This document shows, in pieces, positions 53,369 to 63,313 of a stretch of DNA of 64,000 nucleotides; positions within the stretch are counted from its first letter, which is position 1; every line of letters begins with the position of its first letter. Under the pieces are notes generated by a model, which was given only the letters and a program-made list of their open reading frames with translations, searched no databases and was not told where the DNA came from. A program made the position numbers and the translations under genes. Source of the stretch: Leptospira kanakyensis (GTDB taxonomy: Bacteria; Spirochaetota; Leptospiria; Leptospirales; Leptospiraceae). The DNA is taken from the NCBI RefSeq assembly GCF_004769235.1, contig NZ_RQFG01000012.1:1-64000 (forward strand). Reading direction: 5' to 3'.

Positions 53369-53393
53369 CATTTGCACAAATACTGTGCAAAAT
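53365..53393 (+). promoter_or_regulatory. Promoter and operator of the second VapBC-like pair
   Basis: TTGACA (53365-53370), 17-bp spacer, CAAAAT (53388-53393). TTTGCACA (53371-53378) and TGTGCAAA (53384-53391) are perfect 8-bp inverted arms filling the spacer, a likely autoregulatory site. Transcription would start about 53400, next to the ATG at 53402, as in the array modules. The -35 overlaps the end of the nucleotidyltransferase gene. Confidence 0.6.
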
Positions 53394-53401
53394 AGATTTC
53401 C

Positions 53402-53623
53402 ATGAAAAATGTTACGTTTAGAGTAGAAGATGATAGGCTTATAGAAAAAGCAAAACTGAAAGCTACATCAATCAATCGTTCATTAAATGATTTATTTATT
53501 GAGTGGTTAAAAAACTTTTCCAACGAAAATGGAGAGAATTTTAACTACAAAAAATACTTAGCCAAATTCAAACACATCAAAATAGAAAAGAAATTCTCAC
53601 GTGATGAAATGAATGAAAGATAA
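53402..53623 (+). CDS. Antitoxin of a VapBC-like module
   Basis: 73 residues. The N-terminal part (NVTFRVEDDRLIEKAKLKAT, then SINRSLNDLFIEWLKNF) fits a ribbon-helix-helix DNA-binding antitoxin; the tail after about residue 45 would wrap the toxin. It overlaps the PIN toxin gene by 11 bases. Its promoter contains a perfect inverted repeat, consistent with autoregulation. Confidence 0.75.
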   Translation: MKNVTFRVEDDRLIEKAKLKATSINRSLNDLFIEWLKNFSNENGENFNYKKYLAKFKHIKIEKKFSRDEMNER

Positions 53624-54032
53624 ATTTTTTTTAGATACAAATATTATTCTTTATCAGTTTAGTAACGATATTCAAAAGAAAAACAGGGCCATTGATATCT
53701 TAGATGAGGCAACAAATTCCAATAAATATACGATTAGTTATCAAGTAATTCAGGAATTTTCAAACGTAGCCCTTAACAAAAACAAGGGATATTTTTCAAT
53801 CAAAGAATTAAAGAAATATATCGAAGACATTCTAATACCTTTGTGCAAATTTTTTCCAGATCCAAGCTTTTATATCGATTCTCTTAAAGTTAAAGAAAAA
53901 TATAAATTTAGTTATTATGATTCGCTAATCATAAACGCTGCGCTCAAACTAAAATGTTCAAAATTATACTCTGAAGATCTTCAAGCAAATCAGAAAATCG
54001 AAAACTTGGAAATTATCAATCCTTTCAGATAA
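53613..54032 (+). CDS. PIN-domain toxin (VapC-like)
   Basis: 139 residues. The PIN acidic residues are visible: Asp near 8 (FFLDTNIILYQF), Glu near 48 (VIQEFSNVAL), Asp near 110 (FSYYDSLIINAAL), then KLYSEDLQ. As a VapC-family RNase it would be held in check by the upstream antitoxin. The low GC content matches the array cassettes. Its stop is followed after 8 bases by a relic cassette site. Confidence 0.85.
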   Translation: MKDKFFLDTNIILYQFSNDIQKKNRAIDILDEATNSNKYTISYQVIQEFSNVALNKNKGYFSIKELKKYIEDILIPLCKFFPDPSFYIDSLKVKEKYKFSYYDSLIINAALKLKCSKLYSEDLQANQKIENLEIINPFR

Positions 54033-54040
54033 GTAAAACT

Positions 54041-54102
54041 GACTGTCCCCGAAAGTCCCATTTAAGAACTTCGGGTCAAATTACATCGGTGAGCTTAGTT
54101 CC
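54041..54102 (+). repeat. Relic of an attC-like cassette site
   Basis: The segment aligns by eye with the right half of sites S2/S6: GACTGTCCCCGAAAGTCCC, AACTTCGGGTCA, TACATCGGTGAGCTTAGTTC against GGTCAGCC-TACGTCGGTTAGTC-TAGTTC. The final core is lost (CCGCCAA instead of GTTATAC). It ends 23 bases from the thiC stop. Shows that this region once received a cassette. Confidence 0.55.
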
Positions 54103-54124
54103 GCCAAATCAAAAAAGCTCCAAC

Positions 54125-55648
<1,524 letters not shown>

Positions 55649-55718
55649 TTAGCCGGAACTGATCCAAAGGAAAACGAAAAGAGAAAACAAAAACAAAAGA
55701 AGAGTTCCATTCTAAAAC

Positions 55719-55740
55719 ATTAAGGATAAAACACCTTAAT
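55719..55740 (-). terminator. Hairpin in the thiC leader
   Basis: On the minus strand: ATTAAGG, loop of 8 (TGTTTTAT), CCTTAAT, then GTTTTA. A perfect 7-bp stem 20 bases after the riboswitch. It could be the terminator of the expression platform. Confidence 0.4.
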
Positions 55741-55760
55741 CGAATTTCTTCATTTTTCAC

Positions 55761-55858
55761 GTTTCCCTTCGCAAGCATTACCAGGATCAGGTTCAAAAAG
55801 GGTATTTCTCAGCCACCCCCGCCCTTATCTTTTCAGAGCAAAGGAAATAGCACCCCTA
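55761..55858 (-). promoter_or_regulatory. TPP riboswitch upstream of thiC
   Basis: On the minus strand the leader reads AGGGGTGC near the 5' end, GGGTGGCTGAGAAATACCC (the CTGAGA element), TGAACCTGATCCTGGTAATG and GCGAAGGGAAAC at the 3' end. These are the conserved P2/P3 and P4/P5 parts of the thiamine pyrophosphate aptamer. When TPP binds, thiC is switched off. It ends 124 bases before the thiC start. Confidence 0.95.
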
Positions 55859-55933
55859 ACGGTTATTTCTCAAATGAAGGAGAAAGTTTTTTTTGGCAAG
55901 TCAATTTGTTTTGTGGCTTTTAGCTCGGCTGAA

Positions 55934-56305
55934 TTACTTTAATTCACGACCCTGTCTCACCATTCGGTTCACATAAACTTGTAAGTCCTGTTTCCCTTTT
56001 GGCCCAATTTGCGTGAACTGAACTCCGTAAATCCCAGATTCTTTAGATTTATGGCCAATCTGTTTGATCACACCTTTTGCCAAAAAATCTTCCAAATCAC
56101 CGGGAAGGGCCACAAGGATTTCAACAGTTTCATTCATATCCCATTCATCAAAATGATTCGGGGCAATGATCCCTACACCCCCAACACTTATGTCGCTCGC
56201 TTTTAAGACGTCAAGAAGGGCCGTTCCCATCAAATGGATTTCGACTGGATCGTTTTCCAGTGGTTGTACGCGGACATATTTCCTTTTTTCTTGGATGGGT
56301 GCCAT
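55934..56305 (-). CDS. PilZ-domain protein
   Basis: 123 residues. The PilZ fold is shown by RKYVRVQPLENDP (the RxxxR motif, here K-Y-V-R) and SDISVGGVGIIAP (the DxSxxG motif), with a beta-barrel remainder ending in helix YVNRMVRQGREL. PilZ proteins bind cyclic di-GMP and change motility or envelope functions. It is stand-alone; no diguanylate cyclase is nearby. Confidence 0.85.
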   Translation of the reverse strand: MAPIQEKRKYVRVQPLENDPVEIHLMGTALLDVLKASDISVGGVGIIAPNHFDEWDMNETVEILVALPGDLEDFLAKGVIKQIGHKSKESGIYGVQFTQIGPKGKQDLQVYVNRMVRQGRELK

Positions 56306-56413
56306 ACTCTCATTTTCTTAGGAAATTCCAGATTGTAAACTAGGAAATAGAAGCCTGCCCAATTGTTAAGAAAACATAGACCAATCTCCGATATTTGGTA
56401 TAATGGGGACGAA

Positions 56414-57571
56414 ATGAAATCACGTATTGGTGTTCTTTTACTGACTATCAGTTTAGGCCTCTTTGTAAATGTTTCCTTACAGGCAAAAGTGACTTGTACG
56501 GGGGATGCCTGTACCATTCTTCCTGCTTCCATCCAATCCCAAATCAATAGCGTAGACACAGCACTCCAACTCCAATACACGGACAAAGTCCTTGCGACCA
56601 TGTCGGAAGCTGCGGTCATCTCCAACATCAACTCTTCTCTTATGGGCCCAGGAATTGTGAACCGATTCCAAGTGGGTGTGGGTATGACTGTTGCTGGCCA
56701 ACAAAAAGAAGATATCAATGTCGCTTACCAAAGTTTGAGTTTTCAAAAACTTCCCAATGTGGGAGCCTCACTAGCACCTAACTTTATTGTGGCGGTAAAC
56801 CTAGGTTGGCTTATGGGAGGAGGTCCATCCGATACTGAACCAGAACTCAAAACTTTTCTACACCGCTTTAATTTATACCTTCATGGATTCAAGTTCAACT
56901 TTGCCCAAGGAGATGTTCAAAAAGCAGTCGAAGCCCAAAACAAAAACGTAGAACTTGGTGGAGACATTACTAACGGCGGTTTTACTTTACGGTTTCATAT
57001 CATAGAAAATTATTCTGATGGGATTGGTCTTTTTGAATTTTCCGGAATCTCAATGGGTCTTGGTCTCCACTACCAAAGACAGGTCATTGATGTTACTTAT
57101 AATGATAATAAATCCCAAACCCTAACCTTAGGCCCTGCCATTGGAACCTGGGGTGGATCCACCACGTTTAACTATTCTAGTACGGTCACAAGTGTTCCTT
57201 TGGACATTCGTACGGGATTTCGGATGTTTTATTTTTTTACCATATTTGCAGGAGCAGGAACTGCGATGAACTTCGGTAGTTCCACAATCAATTTATCTCG
57301 TTCGGGCCCCTTAACTTTGGCCTTGGATTCTTCTGCCATTTCAGCGTCCCTCTCTCCGGAAATCGCGGCTCTGATCCCTTCTTCGGCTCTCGGCCAAACC
57401 AAAACGGGAACTCTCACCATGGATCTCAGTGGAAAGGCACAAGCACCTAACACGACAAACTTTCTCATCGCAGGTATCGAGATCAATGCCCTCATCACCA
57501 AACTCACGGTCGAAGCAGTCGTGGCACAAAATGTCCAATCTGTGATGCTTGGAGCAAAATTTTCCTTCTAA
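56414..57571 (+). CDS. Outer-membrane beta-barrel-like protein
   Basis: 385 residues from ATG 56414 (an earlier in-frame Met overlaps nothing useful; signal peptide MKSRIGVLLLTISLGLFVNVSLQAK). Many Gly/Ser-rich amphipathic strands (VNRFQVGVGMTVAGQQ, NFIVAVNLGWLMGGG, LGLHYQRQVIDVTY) and a C-terminal AKFSF. A hydrophobic-polar stretch (SSAISASLSPEIAALI) is unusual for a barrel. Family not recognised; Leptospira-type outer-membrane protein is likely. Confidence 0.65.
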   Translation: MKSRIGVLLLTISLGLFVNVSLQAKVTCTGDACTILPASIQSQINSVDTALQLQYTDKVLATMSEAAVISNINSSLMGPGIVNRFQVGVGMTVAGQQKEDINVAYQSLSFQKLPNVGASLAPNFIVAVNLGWLMGGGPSDTEPELKTFLHRFNLYLHGFKFNFAQGDVQKAVEAQNKNVELGGDITNGGFTLRFHIIENYSDGIGLFEFSGISMGLGLHYQRQVIDVTYNDNKSQTLTLGPAIGTWGGSTTFNYSSTVTSVPLDIRTGFRMFYFFTIFAGAGTAMNFGSSTINLSRSGPLTLALDSSAISASLSPEIAALIPSSALGQTKTGTLTMDLSGKAQAPNTTNFLIAGIEINALITKLTVEAVVAQNVQSVMLGAKFSF

Positions 57572-57693
57572 CGAACACTTGGCACCTTTTTTGCAAATTC
57601 GTTAGAGAACGGCTTTATTAGAACCGGTCTGGGGGTTTCCTAGGATCGTTTGTTTAAGTTCTAAGCAGAATGCCGATTTTAAGGGAGAATTCT

Positions 57694-58317
57694 ATGGCGC
57701 AAACTATGCAAGAAATCAAAAAACCAATCCTACATGTTTCTTGTGTCCCAAGAAAAGATACAACCCTACTCAAAATTTCCCTTTCCCAGGACGATCTGGG
57801 AATCCTTTACCGGGTGACTTCTGTATTGTACAACCATGGTTGGGACATTTTAGAAGCGGTGGCTGAAACCGCTAGTGATGGACATGTGCAAGATCTATTT
57901 GTGATTCGTAGTTGGGATGGAGGAGAAATGACAGAAGAACTTTTGTCTCAAATCCGAACCGACCTCTATTCCCTTTTTTATGAAGGAAAAACCGTGGCGA
58001 TGTACTTACGTGAAAATGCAAAAGAAGAAGTACTTGTTCGTAAGGTGGGAGATACGGAGGCAACACTCAAACTGTATAACCCCATCTCATCGGATTTTAC
58101 GGTGATGGATCTGAGGATGAAAGACACAGCGGGAATTCTATTTCAAATTACCGAGTCACTCTTTCATTTAGGAATCGATATCATTAGTTTTACCGCCAAC
58201 AGTTTTGATGGTAAAATTAGAGATAGTTTTCTCCTTCGCACTTCCCTCACAGGAGAGAAGTTGGATGAAAAACTGATGTTTCCTATGCTTCGAGCAAAGT
58301 TAGAATCTTTTCTTTAA
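57694..58317 (+). CDS. Double ACT-domain protein
   Basis: 207 residues from ATG 57694; AGGGAGA lies 6 bases upstream, so a Met 24 bases earlier is not used. Two ACT domains: residues ~20-100 (LKISLSQDDLGILYRVTSVL, GWDILEAVAETASDGHVQDL) and ~125-200 (MDLRMKDTAGILFQITESLF, GIDIISFTANSFDGKIRD), like the C-terminus of GlnD. ACT pairs bind amino acids and act allosterically; here no enzyme domain is attached, so it may regulate another protein. Stop codons with the MFS gene share TTAA. Confidence 0.8.
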   Translation: MAQTMQEIKKPILHVSCVPRKDTTLLKISLSQDDLGILYRVTSVLYNHGWDILEAVAETASDGHVQDLFVIRSWDGGEMTEELLSQIRTDLYSLFYEGKTVAMYLRENAKEEVLVRKVGDTEATLKLYNPISSDFTVMDLRMKDTAGILFQITESLFHLGIDIISFTANSFDGKIRDSFLLRTSLTGEKLDEKLMFPMLRAKLESFL

Positions 58318-59594
58318 GTTGTTTTTTCTTTTTGTGTAAAAAGTAAAAATCCAAATCCAATGAGAAGGATGAAGGATACAAAAAACGCCAAACTTGGCCC
58401 TTTTTGAAAGTATAACAAAGAGAATACGACTGGTGAAACGGCTCTTCCAAGGGAACCAAAACTTCGGAAGAGTCCAAGAGATCTTCCCAAGTCCCCTTTC
58501 CCACTCTCGAGTGATGCAAAGGAAGATAACCCTGGATTGACTAGCGCACTTCCAAAAGCCAAAAAGAATAAAGAAATAAACAGTCCCGTAAAACTCGATC
58601 CAAAACTAACAAGTAATCCCATACCAATCACAACAAGGACTGCTCCATAAAGAGAAATTCGTTTTTCCGAAATTTTCCCAGAAAGCCTGCGAACCACTCC
58701 ACCTTGTACGAGTATGATGATGATTCCAATGTATAAAAAAGTAAATCCAATCTCTTTCGGAGAAAACTGAAAGGTATCAGAGAGGAAAAAATTCACAACA
58801 AATTCAAATCCAGAAAAACTAAGAACAAATAACAAATTAAGTAAAGAGATACGAACTAAATTCCTGGATTCTATTTTTTTCAAAGAGAGGAATGGATGGA
58901 TTTCTTTTTCAGGAACCACTGTTGGTTTGTTATGTGGTAAAAATACAAAAACTAGGATCATAGTCAGAAGGGAGACTAAGATGGCAAAAAAGGCCGAAGC
59001 CGGGAACACAACCATTGCCCCTTCTTTGTAAAAGGAATCTAAAAATGTCCACTGGGAACTCATTCCCCCAAGGAGTGGACCCATCACAAATCCAAGACCA
59101 ATGCCGGCACCGAGAAATCCCATCCCAGCCGCCCTAGATTTTTCGTCGGTTTGGTCTGCCATAGCCGCTGAAGCCACAGACAAATTCCCGCCCATCATCC
59201 CTGTGATCACTCGACTGAGGACAAACATCCAAAACTGGGAAGAAAATAACCAGAGTAAATACCCAATGGTGTTTCCGAACGTTGTGAGTACGAGAATGGC
59301 CCGTCTACCAGAATGGTCAGAAAATCTTCCCCAAACAGGAGCGGCAACGAACTGTAAAAAACTGTATATACTCCCCAATATCCCACCAAACAATACAAAG
59401 GTATATTTTGTATCTCCACCGAAGGACAAAAGGTTCGCTGCGGAATAAAACATTCGAAATAATGCGTCATCCCCTTTTAATAAGAAGAATTCTAAGGTTT
59501 TGGGAAATAGAGGAAACAAAAGAGAAAAACCCATCATGTCCGTAAAAACAATTAGGAAAAGTATGAATTTGATTCGTTTTGGGGACTGAGTCAT
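58314..59594 (-). CDS. MFS transporter
   Basis: 426 residues, 12 transmembrane helices. Motif A between helices 2 and 3 reads WGRFSDHSGRRAILVLT, and motif C-like GFLGAGIGLGFVMGPLLGGM in helix 5 suggests a drug/proton antiporter of the TetA/Bmr type. The substrate cannot be read. It starts after a bidirectional hairpin (59621-59651) that separates it from the phasin-like gene upstream. Confidence 0.85.
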   Translation of the reverse strand: MTQSPKRIKFILFLIVFTDMMGFSLLFPLFPKTLEFFLLKGDDALFRMFYSAANLLSFGGDTKYTFVLFGGILGSIYSFLQFVAAPVWGRFSDHSGRRAILVLTTFGNTIGYLLWLFSSQFWMFVLSRVITGMMGGNLSVASAAMADQTDEKSRAAGMGFLGAGIGLGFVMGPLLGGMSSQWTFLDSFYKEGAMVVFPASAFFAILVSLLTMILVFVFLPHNKPTVVPEKEIHPFLSLKKIESRNLVRISLLNLLFVLSFSGFEFVVNFFLSDTFQFSPKEIGFTFLYIGIIIILVQGGVVRRLSGKISEKRISLYGAVLVVIGMGLLVSFGSSFTGLFISLFFLAFGSALVNPGLSSFASLESGKGDLGRSLGLFRSFGSLGRAVSPVVFSLLYFQKGPSLAFFVSFILLIGFGFLLFTQKEKTT

Positions 59595-59620
59595 CTAGAC
59601 AAATCTCTAAACACAAATAA

Positions 59621-59651
59621 AAAAAGCCACAGAAATCTCTATGGCTTTTTC
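59621..59651 (-). terminator. Terminator after the phasin-like gene
   Basis: AAAAAGCCA (59621-59629) pairs with TGGCTTTTT (59642-59650) around CAGAAATCTCTA, with A-runs and T-runs on both sides. It terminates the minus-strand phasin-like gene and insulates the downstream MFS gene. Confidence 0.7.
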
Positions 59652-59678
59652 CTAAAATTCTCTATAAATTGATAAGAT

Positions 59679-60044
59679 TTACTTGGATTTTGCTTTATCA
59701 ATAAGAGCCTTTAACTCATCTAACGTTTGTTTTAGTTTTTCCTTTACTTGTGGAGGGATTGCCGTATCAATTTGTTGGTAAATGGATTGGTAGTTTGTTT
59801 GAAGTTTTGCAAGAACTTCGTCATAACTTGCGTTAGTTTTTCCAATCGCACCTTGTGCATCAGCAATTGTTTTGCTTAAAAGGTCACGAATCTTTTGAGA
59901 TTCAGCCGATTTGTCCAATTCCCCTTTTGATTTTAGATCATTATAAACTTTTTCTAAATCAACAACTGCGGTTTTTAACTTTTCTTCACCGGAACGAAAG
60001 AGAGCGATTCCAGCATTGACAACATCCATAACCAATTTTTCCAT
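59679..60044 (-). CDS. Phasin-related helical protein
   Basis: 121 residues, all helical, amphipathic, without signal peptide. The order VMDVVNAGIALFRSGEEKLK, then DLLSKTIADAQGAIGKTNAS and LDELKALIDKAKSK resembles phasin-type proteins that coat polyhydroxyalkanoate granules or act as small structural proteins. No PHA synthase is in the window, so the substrate is not proven. Ends before a good terminator, suggesting an independently and possibly highly expressed gene. Confidence 0.65.
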   Translation of the reverse strand: MEKLVMDVVNAGIALFRSGEEKLKTAVVDLEKVYNDLKSKGELDKSAESQKIRDLLSKTIADAQGAIGKTNASYDEVLAKLQTNYQSIYQQIDTAIPPQVKEKLKQTLDELKALIDKAKSK

Positions 60045-60154
60045 ACAACTTTCCTATAAAGGGCAAACGCACCTATTTTTGGATTCTAAGTGTAGGAAAG
60101 AAAAGTGTGGATTACAATTAAAAAATTCTAATGTACCAATTTTCTATGAGACAT

Positions 60155-60180
60155 AGTTAAGACCGGGATTGGTCTTAACT
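60155..60180 (-). terminator. Hairpin across the stop codon of the bifunctional nuclease gene
   Basis: AGTTAAGACC (60155-60164) / GGTCTTAACT (60171-60180): perfect 10-bp stem, 6-nt loop. The minus-strand stop codon (60175-60177) lies inside it. No T-run follows. Confidence 0.4.
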
Positions 60181-60750
60181 GTTTTCGATTAACTTTTTGA
60201 TTTGGTCTCTGATTTTGGCAGCGGTTTCGTAGTCTTCGGTTTTCAGAGCATTTTCTAAGGTTTCTTCTAAAATTTGAAGATTGGATTTAGGAAGGGCTTG
60301 GATTTTTTTCTCCGAAGAAACACTCTCACCCGACATATCTTCTTCTTTCATAATGATCCCAGTTTCATCTAACACAGATTTAGCGATAAAAATAGGAGCA
60401 TTGGCTCTCAAAGCAAGTGCAATGGAATCCGATGGCCTTGCATCTAAAGTAATGATTTCTTCCTCTTTTTGGAGTTGGATCTTTGCATAGAAAGTGCTAT
60501 CGATGATTTCTTCAATAGTGATTTTGATGACAGTAGCACCAAGCGAAGTCAACATATACAACATGAGATCATGTGTCATTGGTCTTGGAGGTTTGGTTCC
60601 GTCTATGACTGTGGTGATGGAATGAGTTTCTAAGGGTCCGATAAAGATAGGAACCACACGTTTGTCATCAGAATCCTTCGGACGAAGGAAAACAGCAAAG
60701 CCGACATTGGTCAGGCTGATATCAGAGATTTTTACTTCATAAAACTCCAT
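60175..60750 (-). CDS. Bifunctional nuclease-family protein with UVR motif
   Basis: 191 residues. Residues 1-125 are the BFN domain (DUF151): VFLRPKDSDDKRVVPIFIGP, THDLMLYMLTSLGATVIKIT and LDARPSDSIALALRANAPIF. The C-terminus has a UvrB/UvrC-type motif (LEETLENALKTEDYETAAKIRDQIK). BFN proteins are reported as DNases/RNases, including in other bacteria; the exact target here is unknown. Start at 60750 lies 27 bases from the tRNA-Met gene. Confidence 0.9.
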   Translation of the reverse strand: MEFYEVKISDISLTNVGFAVFLRPKDSDDKRVVPIFIGPLETHSITTVIDGTKPPRPMTHDLMLYMLTSLGATVIKITIEEIIDSTFYAKIQLQKEEEIITLDARPSDSIALALRANAPIFIAKSVLDETGIIMKEEDMSGESVSSEKKIQALPKSNLQILEETLENALKTEDYETAAKIRDQIKKLIENS

Positions 60751-60776
60751 AGAATATCGCTACCTTTCCTGTTTTG

Positions 60777-60850
60777 TGGGCCCAGAAGGGCTCGAACCTT
60801 CGACCCGCAGATTATGAGTCTGCTGCTCTAACCAACTGAGCTATAGGCCC
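60777..60850 (-). tRNA. tRNA-Met (anticodon CAT)
   Basis: 74-nt cloverleaf on the minus strand: acceptor GGGCCTA / TGGGCCC, D-arm GCTCAGTTGGTTAGAGC, anticodon arm CAGACTCATAATCTG with CAT, T-arm GAAGGTTCGAGCCCTTC. CCA is not encoded. Elongator tRNA-Met is most likely; a lysidine-modified tRNA-Ile2 also has CAT. Confidence 0.9.
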
Positions 60851-60911
60851 CACTGACTTCCAATCTTTCGAGGAAATAAGTGGAGACAAGCACAAAACAA
60901 AAGATTGGAGC

Positions 60912-61394
60912 CTAAAGCGGAAGAAAGCGGTTGGATTCAAAGAATTCGGTAAGGTCTTTACGGTCACTCTTCCATTGGATCCAGATCCATAAACTAGGAC
61001 TTGAATCTATACTGACCCATACTTGGTTCCGAAGTGCATTTTGATTTCGGACTTGGTCTGCCTGAAAAATCTGAAAGTTTAGATTCCCAACCGCCTTTTG
61101 GAACTGTTTGGGTTCGATTCCTTTTGTGAATACCGAATCTTTCCAAGTGGTTTTATCTTCCAAACCTTCCTTCCAGGGAAGGGTACGAACCACCATAAAA
61201 AATCCATCTCGTTTGGCTGGATATACGGTGAGTTTTTTGCTCATGGTAGAGTTTTGTTTGACCACCACTGCTTCAGGAAAAACAAAAGAAAAATTTTCCC
61301 AAACAAAGTTTTGGTTTGGTTCTACAAGTGTCTGTGAAAGGATAGATGAGGTAGAGATTCCGAGTAAAACGAGAATCCAAAAATTTCCCTTCAT
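60912..61394 (-). CDS. Exported protein, unknown function
   Basis: 160 residues. Signal peptide MKGNFWILVLLGISTSSILSQ. The mature part is beta-rich with FVWENFSFVFPEAVVVKQNS and LWIWIQWKSDRKDLTEFF. No family recognised. Its ATG is 3 bases from the divergent hemW ATG, with no recognisable Shine-Dalgarno. Confidence 0.6.
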   Translation of the reverse strand: MKGNFWILVLLGISTSSILSQTLVEPNQNFVWENFSFVFPEAVVVKQNSTMSKKLTVYPAKRDGFFMVVRTLPWKEGLEDKTTWKDSVFTKGIEPKQFQKAVGNLNFQIFQADQVRNQNALRNQVWVSIDSSPSLWIWIQWKSDRKDLTEFFESNRFLPL

Positions 61395-61397
61395 TCC

Positions 61398-62570
61398 ATG
61401 AAATTATCAAACAAAGAGTCTATCTGGCAAGTCCGAAATTCTTATTTAGGAGTCTATGTCCACTTCCCTTATTGTTTTAAAAAATGCGATTATTGTGATT
61501 TTTATTCAGAAGGGATTGGCGCTGCACCAGCTAACGACGAAAAGTCGCTTTTCCAATCTTACAAAAAAGAAATTTTAGATAGGGCTAATCATTTTCCGGA
61601 AATTAGAAAACGTACAATAGATACAGTATTTTTTGGTGGGGGCACTCCTTCCAAAGCCTCCGCAAAACATTGGAAGGAACTTTTAGATTTTTTACGTTCC
61701 GAGTTTTCTTTTTCAGACAATCCCGAAATTTCTATCGAAGTCAATCCCGAAGATTTAAGTTCCGAACTCCTCGCCGAATACAATTCCATTGGGATCAACC
61801 GTGTGAATGTGGGTGTCCAAACCTTGGAAAAAAAAGGACTCGAATTCCTCGGCCGCCATTATGACGAAGTTCGTTACCATTCTCTTGTGGAAGTTCTCAC
61901 CAATTCTCCCATCCAAAGAGTGGGAATTGATTTGATGTATGGAATTCCCGGTGTCGCAAAAGAATCTTTTTTATCCGACCTATCTCTTTTTTTGAATGCC
62001 AATCTCCCCCACCTAAGTTTGTATTCTTTGACTTTAGAAAAAGGAACTCAGTACTCTCGAGATGTCTCAGATAAAAAAAAGGGAGAACCGGAAGAAAATC
62101 TCCAATCCGAAATCCTCACCCAGTTACCAAACATTTTGAAAGAACATGGATATCTTTGGTACGAAGTATCCAATTATGCAAAACCTGGATTTGAATCCTT
62201 ACACAATTTGAAGTATTGGACTTATGAACCATACCTAGGCATTGGACCTGGTGCCCATGGAATGATCGCTGGCCACAGGTACGGCAATCCACGGAATGCA
62301 AACCTCTACCAAAAAAAAGAAACATCAAATAAGTATGGAATGATTGATCCTTCAACGGAACTGAGTCTCACACTATTTCGACTTTTTTCCCCTTTTCGGT
62401 ATTTGGATTTTATCGAAACCTATTTGGATTCAAAAACAAAATCTAAGTATTTAAAAACCATTGAAGGTTGGGAAAAAAAAGGTCTATGTTCTATCGAAAA
62501 TGAAGTCTTTCAATGGAAACCTGAGGCATTACTCTTGTTAGATGATCTAATTTTAGAAATCTCACTCTGA
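61398..62570 (+). CDS. hemW: Radical SAM haem chaperone-like protein HemW
   Basis: 390 residues. Radical SAM CxxxCxxC seen in HFPYCFKKCDYCDFYS (residues near 26-34), then VFFGGGTPSKAS, SIEVNPEDLSSELLAEYNSI, RVNVGVQTLEKKGLEFLGR and the HemW C-terminal domain (EVSNYAKPGFESLHNLKYWT, YLGIGPGAHG). HemW is related to HemN but is a haem-binding chaperone for respiratory enzymes rather than a coproporphyrinogen oxidase. Start ATG 61398 lacks a clear Shine-Dalgarno. Confidence 0.9.
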   Translation: MKLSNKESIWQVRNSYLGVYVHFPYCFKKCDYCDFYSEGIGAAPANDEKSLFQSYKKEILDRANHFPEIRKRTIDTVFFGGGTPSKASAKHWKELLDFLRSEFSFSDNPEISIEVNPEDLSSELLAEYNSIGINRVNVGVQTLEKKGLEFLGRHYDEVRYHSLVEVLTNSPIQRVGIDLMYGIPGVAKESFLSDLSLFLNANLPHLSLYSLTLEKGTQYSRDVSDKKKGEPEENLQSEILTQLPNILKEHGYLWYEVSNYAKPGFESLHNLKYWTYEPYLGIGPGAHGMIAGHRYGNPRNANLYQKKETSNKYGMIDPSTELSLTLFRLFSPFRYLDFIETYLDSKTKSKYLKTIEGWEKKGLCSIENEVFQWKPEALLLLDDLILEISL

Positions 62571-62611
62571 ATTTTTCCAGATTTCTTTCTTAAAATTATC
62601 TTAAAAAAAGA

Positions 62612-62640
62612 TTGCCCACAGACCCCTCTCGAAAAATACT
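62612..62640 (+). promoter_or_regulatory. Likely promoter of the tRNA-Ile/tRNA-Ala pair
   Basis: TTGCCC (62612-62617), 17-bp spacer, AATACT (62635-62640), ending 12 bases before the tRNA-Ile. Moderate match; the GC-rich ACCCCTCTCG spacer differs from other promoters here. Confidence 0.4.
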
Positions 62641-62651
62641 GTTCGTATCCC

Positions 62652-62725
62652 GGGCCTGTAGCTCAGTTGGTTAGAGCACTCGCTTGATAAGCGAGGGGTC
62701 ACAAGTTCAAGTCTTGTCAGGCCCA
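62652..62725 (+). tRNA. tRNA-Ile (anticodon GAT)
   Basis: 74-nt cloverleaf: acceptor GGGCCTG / CAGGCCC, D-arm GCTCAGTTGGTTAGAGC, anticodon arm CTCGCTTGATAAGCGAG with GAT, T-arm ACAAGTTCAAGTCTTGT. CCA not encoded. Nine bases separate it from tRNA-Ala. The pair usually lies in an rRNA operon, but no rRNA is here. Confidence 0.95.
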
Positions 62726-62734
62726 TAAAGAAAC

Positions 62735-62807
<73 letters not shown>

Positions 62808-62881
62808 AAAACCCGTTTCACTTTCCTCTCTCTTTTAAAAATTTCTTGCTATCTCCCTAGAATCACTATAAACCTTGAGAC

Positions 62882-63313
62882 ATGTCCGTAAAAGATATCC
62901 TCAAAGACAAAGCGTCCTCCGTTCTTTCCATCGAAGAAGATAGAAATGTATTGGAAGCCACCCAAATGATGGTGGGTGCCAAAGTAGGATCGTTGATTGT
63001 GACCTTCCAAGGGAAACTTGTGGGAATCTTTACGGAACGAGATTTGATGCGAGTGGTTGCGAAAGACCATGCCAATCTAGACAAAGTCAAATTAAAAGAT
63101 GTGATGACCACACAACTCACTGTCGCTGGGCCCGATGAAGATGTGGATGATATCTTAAACAATATGATCACCAAACGTTTCCGCCATATGCCTGTTCTTG
63201 ATGGTGATAAAATCATTGGCCTTATCTCCATTGGAGATGCCGTCAAAACGAAACTAACAAGAACCCAAGCAGAGATGAGTATACTCAGAGAGTATATGTA
63301 TGGGCCGCACTAA
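62882..63313 (+). CDS. Two-CBS-domain protein
   Basis: 143 residues, two CBS repeats in tandem: ASSVLSIEEDRNVLEATQMM, VGSLIVTFQGKLVGIFTERD, then the second LTVAGPDEDVDDILNNMITK, FRHMPVLDGDKIIGLISIGD. CBS pairs bind adenine nucleotides and sense energy state. Alone, without an enzyme domain; the partner is not visible. Stop overlaps the convergent exonuclease gene by 4 bases. Confidence 0.9.
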   Translation: MSVKDILKDKASSVLSIEEDRNVLEATQMMVGAKVGSLIVTFQGKLVGIFTERDLMRVVAKDHANLDKVKLKDVMTTQLTVAGPDEDVDDILNNMITKRFRHMPVLDGDKIIGLISIGDAVKTKLTRTQAEMSILREYMYGPH

